NCBI GenBank assembly: GCA_965232265.1
Contig: CBDDPH010000002.1
Coordinates: 3,782,001 to 3,846,000 of the forward strand
Direction: 5' to 3'
DNA: 64,000 bases
DNA from: VXRD01 sp965232265
Lineage (GTDB): Bacteria; Latescibacterota; UBA2968
Under the pieces are notes generated by a model that saw nothing but the letters and a program-made list of their open reading frames with translations, did no database searches and had not been told where the DNA came from. Of the stretch, positions 59,785 to 64,000 are shown one piece after another. Both the position numbers and the translations under genes were made by a program. Each line of letters starts with the position of its first letter. The first letter of the stretch is position 1.

Positions 59785-61337
59785 GTGCAAAAAACCACAA
59801 GCACAGACGGACAGTAGAATTTGGGGACTTTCAAACGCCGTCTGAACTCACAGATGAAATATGTCATTTCCTGCATTCTATGGGCGTGCGACCAGATAGC
59901 GTCATTGAACCAACGTGCGGCACAGGTGGGTTTATCGTGAGTGCTATGGATACTTTTGAGCAAGCGCGAAAATTTTTGGGCAACGAAATCAACAGGGCGT
60001 ATTTACTGGCACTTGAGCAAAAACTGCAAGGGATAGACCATGCGTGCATTGAACTCAAAAATGAAGATTTTTTTCAACTCAATTGGGAAGATATTTTGGC
60101 CCGTCTGCCACAACCCATTCTTCTGCTTGGCAACCCGCCCTGGGTAACAAATTCGAGTCTGGGGCGCATTCGGGGATCAAATTTGCCTGCTAAGAGCAAT
60201 TTTCAGGGACACAAAGGATTCGATGCGATAACGGGGAAATCCAACTTCGATATATCTGAATGGATGCTCATCCATCTACTGGATAAATTGCAGCGCAGAA
60301 GCGCAGTATTGGCGATGCTTTGCAAAACCACAGTTGCGAGAAAAGTACTGAAATACGTATGGAACCGCGATTTTTGCATCTCAGAAACCCATTTGTATAT
60401 CATAGATTCTAAGGCGCATTTCAATGTCTCTGTCTCCGCCTGCTTATTGGTATGCAAGACGGGCGCACCCTCTAAAACAAAATCGTGCGGTGTTTTTCAA
60501 GGCATTTCGGAAAAAAGTAAAATCTCTGAGATAGGAATGCACAATACTGAAATTTTAGCCGATTTGAAAAAGTATAAAAAATGGTCTCAACTCGATGGTC
60601 CTGTTCCTTTCAAATGGCGATCGGGCGTAAAGCACGACTGCGCTCGCATAATGGAATTTACACGCGAAAATGGCTCTTTTGTCAATGGCCTGGGCGAAGT
60701 TGTCGATATAGAAGATACGTTTGTGTTCCCACTTTACAAGAGTTCGCACGTCGTCAAATGCAAAACGGAAACGCCCGAGCGGTGGGTTCTCATACCCCAG
60801 CGAAAAGTCGGCGATAAAACCCGTGTCATACGAGAGAAGGCACCCAGGACATGGGCTTATCTCACAAACCACGCGGATAAATTGGATCGGCGAAAAAGCT
60901 CTATTTACAAAAACAAACCCCGTTTTTCTATCTTTGGCATCGGTGATTATTCCTTTGCTCAGTGGAAGGTAGCCATTTCAGGACTATACAAAAAAATCCA
61001 ATTCTCAATCATCCCTCCCATAGATGAAAAACCCGCAATGGTTGACGATACCTGTTACTTTCTCCCATGTGCGAATAGAGATGAAGCGATCTTATTCGCC
61101 GACCTTCTCAACTCAAAAGCAGCGCGCGAATTTTTGCATGCTTTCATTTTTTGGGATGCCAAACGTCCGATCACAGCCGATATACTCAAGCGTTTGGATA
61201 TAATCGCACTTGCAGAGATACTAAACAAAGACCAGCATCTCGCGCGATATATGCCACAATCTGATGTTGGCGAATCCCAATTTGTGCTTTTTAGCGACGT
61301 TATGCAGTACTCTAAGCCATTACAAAAAGCACCATAA
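59781..61337 (+). CDS. DNA adenine methyltransferase of a Type II R-M system
   Basis: 518 residues. SAM motif I is SVIEPTCGTGGFI and the catalytic motif IV is GNPPW, the NPP(Y/F/W) signature of N6-adenine methylases. QTPSELTDEI at the N-terminus is typical of the gamma or Eco57I-like group. The C-terminal half is a target-recognition domain (RWVLIPQRKVGDKTRVIR). It shields sites cut by the overlapping nuclease gene. Confidence 0.9.
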   Translation: MSAKNHKHRRTVEFGDFQTPSELTDEICHFLHSMGVRPDSVIEPTCGTGGFIVSAMDTFEQARKFLGNEINRAYLLALEQKLQGIDHACIELKNEDFFQLNWEDILARLPQPILLLGNPPWVTNSSLGRIRGSNLPAKSNFQGHKGFDAITGKSNFDISEWMLIHLLDKLQRRSAVLAMLCKTTVARKVLKYVWNRDFCISETHLYIIDSKAHFNVSVSACLLVCKTGAPSKTKSCGVFQGISEKSKISEIGMHNTEILADLKKYKKWSQLDGPVPFKWRSGVKHDCARIMEFTRENGSFVNGLGEVVDIEDTFVFPLYKSSHVVKCKTETPERWVLIPQRKVGDKTRVIREKAPRTWAYLTNHADKLDRRKSSIYKNKPRFSIFGIGDYSFAQWKVAISGLYKKIQFSIIPPIDEKPAMVDDTCYFLPCANRDEAILFADLLNSKAAREFLHAFIFWDAKRPITADILKRLDIIALAEILNKDQHLARYMPQSDVGESQFVLFSDVMQYSKPLQKAP

Positions 61338-61460
61338 TCCTCGCCTTTCCATCCCACAGCGCGACTTATCCACAACGCCCGTGCTTGATTTTCTCTTTTC
61401 CTTACCCTATATTTCGGGGGCTTGAATATCTCTGTTATACTTGAATTTACGGGATTTGAG

Positions 61461-62222
61461 ATGTCTGCACGGATCATTGCCATAGCCAATCAAAAAGGCG
61501 GCGTGGGCAAAACCACCACAGCCGTCAACCTATCTGCGTGTCTGGCGACTGCAGAAAAGAAAACCCTGCTATTCGACATAGACCCACAGGCCAATGCGTC
61601 CAGCGGATGTGGCATTGAGGTAGATGAACAAACGCCCTGTGTGTACGAAGTACTCCTCGAAGACGTACCCCTAATGGAAGTCATTCACGAAAGCGACTTG
61701 CCCTTTCTCAGCATTGCGCCCTCTCACATTCGTCTCACCGGCGCCGAAGTGGAAATGGTTTCCATCATCTCGCGCGAACATCGCCTCAAAAATGCACTCT
61801 CGCAAGCGCGCGAAACCTACGACTTCATCATCATCGACTGCCCCCCCTCACTGGGATTGCTCACACTCAACGCGCTGACGGCAGCCGACTCCGTGCTCAT
61901 TCCCATACAATGCGAATACTACGCACTCGAGGGCCTGAGCAAATTGCTCAACACCCTGCGCCTCGTGCAACAACACCTCAACCCTCGCCTCGCCATTGAA
62001 GGCGTACTGCTCACCATGTACGACGGACGCCTCAATCTGGCGCGCCAGGTTGCCGAAGAAACCAAATCGCATTTTGGCGACCGCGTCTATAATACAATTA
62101 TCACGCGCAACGTCAAACTCGGCGAAGCACCCAGCTTTGGCAAACCCATCATCCTCTACGATATTATATCTACCGGCGCACAAAATTACATGAACTTAGC
62201 CGGGGAGGTCCTCAATGGCTAA
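61461..62222 (+). CDS. parA: Chromosome partitioning ATPase ParA/Soj
   Basis: 253 residues. The deviant Walker A NQKGGVGKTTT begins at residue 10, motif A' is DIDPQANAS, and the switch region is IIDCPPSLG. Drives segregation with ParB and regulates initiation through DnaA in some bacteria. The ATG at 61461 is preferred over an earlier in-frame one because it places the family start MSARIIAIAN. It overlaps parB by 8 bp. Confidence 0.96.
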   Translation: MSARIIAIANQKGGVGKTTTAVNLSACLATAEKKTLLFDIDPQANASSGCGIEVDEQTPCVYEVLLEDVPLMEVIHESDLPFLSIAPSHIRLTGAEVEMVSIISREHRLKNALSQARETYDFIIIDCPPSLGLLTLNALTAADSVLIPIQCEYYALEGLSKLLNTLRLVQQHLNPRLAIEGVLLTMYDGRLNLARQVAEETKSHFGDRVYNTIITRNVKLGEAPSFGKPIILYDIISTGAQNYMNLAGEVLNG

Positions 62223-63117
62223 ACGCAATGCCCTCGGCAAAGGGTTGGGCGCCCTGATTCCCGGAGCTGATGAAACCTCTGCCAATCAGATCACATCGGA
62301 AATCGCCCCTTCGCCCACGGGGCAGGCGCAACGGCAAATCATCGACATACCCATTGACGATATCGAACCCAATCCCCACCAGCCACGTACGGAATTTGAT
62401 CCCAAAGCCGTGCGCGAATTGGCGCAATCAATCCGCGAAAAAGGCATCATACAGCCCATTTCCGTACGCCGCTTTGGCTCGGGCTATCAACTGATCGCAG
62501 GCGAGCGTCGTTTCCGCGCCGCACGTCAGGCCGAACTCGCGGTCGTACCCGCGATTGTTATGGACGTGGGAACAGACCAAGAGATGATGGAACTCTCGCT
62601 GATTGAAAACATCCAGCGGGAAAATCTCAACCCCATTGAAGAAGCCAAAGCCTACCGCATGCTCATAGAGGAATGTTTTCTCACACAGGAAGAAGTCGCC
62701 GAGCACGTGGGCAAAGACCGATCGACCATTGCCAACACCATGCGCCTTCTCGCATTGACGCCTGAAGTACTCGACGCACTGCAAGCTGGGCAGATATCAG
62801 CAGGTCACGCCCGCACACTCTTGGGCCTTGACAACGCGGATCATCAAATTGCCCTGTGCCAACAGATCATAGCTCAGGGATTATCGGTTCGCCGCACAGA
62901 AGCCCTCGTCAAAGCACTCAAAGAAGACACTGCGCCAAAAAAAACCACGCCGCCCAAAGACCCCAACCTGCTCTTTCTCGAAGAAGATCTCCAACGCTAT
63001 TTTGGCACGGCGGTCAACATCAACCGCAGAGGCTCCAAAGGCAAAATCGAAATCGAATTTTACAGCAATGACGACCTCGAGCGCGTGCTGGAATTGTTGC
63101 GAAGCAGAGAGTTTTAA
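62215..63117 (+). CDS. parB: Chromosome partitioning protein ParB/Spo0J
   Basis: 300 residues: N-terminal GLGALI box, the CTPase domain with the GERRFRAAR arginine patch, a helix-turn-helix (LTQEEVAEHVGKDRSTIANTMRLL) that binds parS, and a C-terminal dimerisation domain. No good match to the parS 16-mer was found in the window. parAB often lies near oriC; a single DnaA box (TTATCCACA) is at 61366-61374. Confidence 0.96.
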   Translation: MAKRNALGKGLGALIPGADETSANQITSEIAPSPTGQAQRQIIDIPIDDIEPNPHQPRTEFDPKAVRELAQSIREKGIIQPISVRRFGSGYQLIAGERRFRAARQAELAVVPAIVMDVGTDQEMMELSLIENIQRENLNPIEEAKAYRMLIEECFLTQEEVAEHVGKDRSTIANTMRLLALTPEVLDALQAGQISAGHARTLLGLDNADHQIALCQQIIAQGLSVRRTEALVKALKEDTAPKKTTPPKDPNLLFLEEDLQRYFGTAVNINRRGSKGKIEIEFYSNDDLERVLELLRSREF

Positions 63118-63152
63118 CTTATAAAAAGTATCCGCAGATGGACGCAGGCATG

Positions 63153-63170
63153 TCCCTGTGAAAACAGGGA
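63153..63170 (+). repeat. Hairpin after parB
   Basis: TCCCTGT/ACAGGGA stem with a 4-nt loop, embedded in a dispersed sequence of the ATCCGCAGATG...CGCAGAT type. No T-run, so only a weak candidate terminator. Confidence 0.45.
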
Positions 63171-63231
63171 TAAACGCAGATGTAGTAGTGTCACTGTATT
63201 CGTCTATCACTCCCAAACTATGGAAGCCATC

Positions 63232-64000
63232 ATGAAACACCTTTTGTATATCCTGTCCTGTCTCTTCATCGGCTGTTCTGCCATTCCCGAAACACCACAA
63301 TCCGTGGATATTGTCGCAGATGATTTTGGCCTCTATGATCAAAACGGCGAATTTCACACACTCCACGAGCACTCAGACGCATCTACCATCGTCTTATTCG
63401 TCCAGGGCAATGGTTGCCCGATTGTGCGCAATGCTGTACACGACCTCAACGCAATACGCGATGAATACGCGCCCAAAGGCGTACAATTTTTAATGCTCAA
63501 TGCCAACTTGCAAGACGACCGCGAAAGCGTACGCGATGAAGCCGCCGCCTTCTCCATCGACTATCCCATCCTCATTGACGAAACACAACTCGTCGCCGAA
63601 TCGCTCGACCTGCACCGCACGGCTGAAGCACTCGTCATCGATCCCAAAACGTGGCGCATCCGCTACCGGGGCCCCATCGACGATCGTCTGAATTACGAAG
63701 CGCAAAAACCCAGTGCCTCCAACCATTATCTCGCCGATGCCCTCCTCGCCCACCTCAAAAGTGAAGAAATCGCCGTCAAAGCCGTTGCATCACCTGGCTG
63801 TCTGATTGCCCTGCCGGGCAAAGACCGCGCACAACACAAACAGATCTCTTATGCCAAACAGGTCGCGCCCATTCTGCGAAACAAATGCGTCACCTGTCAC
63901 CAAACCGGCGGCATAGCCCCCTTTGACATGACCGATTACAAAGAAGTCGCGGGCTGGTCTCCAATGATGCGCGAAGTCGTACGCACCCGCCGCATGCCCC
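63232..64000 (+). CDS. Lipoprotein with redoxin and cytochrome c-type domains (3' end outside window)
   Basis: The frame is open to the window edge. Residue 1 is the ATG at 63232 (a second ATG lies four codons upstream). A lipobox (LFIGCSA) indicates a secreted lipoprotein. Residues 25-180 are a thioredoxin-like fold (TIVLFVQGNGCPIVRNAV, with a single active-site Cys), followed by the haem motif CVTCH near residue 220. This order is typical of the planctomycete-type 'redoxin plus cytochrome c plus copper monooxygenase' proteins, whose C-terminal monooxygenase part would lie outside the window. Periplasmic electron transfer or oxidation is likely. Confidence 0.85.
   Translation, partial: MKHLLYILSCLFIGCSAIPETPQSVDIVADDFGLYDQNGEFHTLHEHSDASTIVLFVQGNGCPIVRNAVHDLNAIRDEYAPKGVQFLMLNANLQDDRESVRDEAAAFSIDYPILIDETQLVAESLDLHRTAEALVIDPKTWRIRYRGPIDDRLNYEAQKPSASNHYLADALLAHLKSEEIAVKAVASPGCLIALPGKDRAQHKQISYAKQVAPILRNKCVTCHQTGGIAPFDMTDYKEVAGWSPMMREVVRTRRMP

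Noticed and set aside
61338..63231. parS sites near parAB
   Set aside because: No match to the 16-bp palindrome could be found by eye in the window.

Overview
The window reads as a chromosomal segment of a Gram-negative, heterotrophic bacterium of the FCB neighbourhood; a Latescibacterota (WS3)-like or related uncultured lineage is my best guess. This is inferred from gene content only: four phytanoyl-CoA-dioxygenase (PhyH) family genes, two Gfo/Idh/MocA dehydrogenases, creatininase, sialidase-like and sulfatase genes, a CARDB/EF-hand secreted propeller protein, a bacterial geranylgeranylglyceryl-phosphate-synthase-type enzyme, a TonB-type transducer and a sigma-54 activator. No rRNA is present to settle the taxonomy.

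Layout. 1-2174 (+): NtrYX-like two-component pair, the kinase cut by the window edge. 2254-6397 (-): sugar kinase, HPr, enzyme I and metK. 6467-19727 (-): housekeeping block, in transcription order two tRNA-Ser genes, a cyclophilin-like gene, tRNA-Ala, a large Alu-type SRP RNA, dnaX, ybaB, recR, pgsA, pgpA, recA, a 987-residue secreted repeat protein, recX, alaS and the GGGP-synthase-like gene. 19737-21801 (-): tadA, a PhyH gene and an RpiB-type isomerase with an extra N-terminal region. 22007-34297: accessory zone with tRNA-Asn, a truncated XRE antitoxin facing a Fic gene, a probable lyase-fold protein, a duplicated PhyH gene either side of a methyltransferase, creatininase plus sialidase-like genes, a dehydrogenase, a scrambled sulfatase and an aldo/keto reductase. 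34331-44337: FtsX/MacB-like permease, HNH protein, HD hydrolase, xylose isomerase, DUF1854 protein, adenylate kinase, frameshifted diacylglycerol kinase, a fourth PhyH and a second dehydrogenase.

44414-47628 is the most distinctive unit: a BlaI-type repressor, a BlaR1-type M56 membrane protease whose sensor region looks like DUF4837 rather than a penicillin-binding domain, and a TonB-type protein, with three near-identical 14-16-bp palindromes in front of the repressor and of the TonB gene. This predicts a protease-relieved switch controlling envelope energisation or a related envelope function.

47734-53490 holds an unrecognised protein, a BNR-repeat protein, rpsT, and a sulfur assimilation set (cysH, cysM, an M67/Mec+ protease and a CysO-like carrier) implying the protein-thiocarboxylate route to cysteine. 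53693-58822: tRNA-Lys, a HlyD-type protein, pyruvate phosphate dikinase and a tail-anchored coiled-coil repeat protein. 59131-61337: a Type II restriction-modification pair, probably acquired. 61461-64000: parA, parB and the start of a redoxin/cytochrome c lipoprotein.

Intergenic regions carry several short repeat families (an AGTAGTC heptamer array, GC-rich hairpins, a 66-bp double stem-loop), typical of a large genome rich in repeats. Starts were chosen from ribosome-binding sites and family lengths where possible. All family calls are by eye, without database searches.
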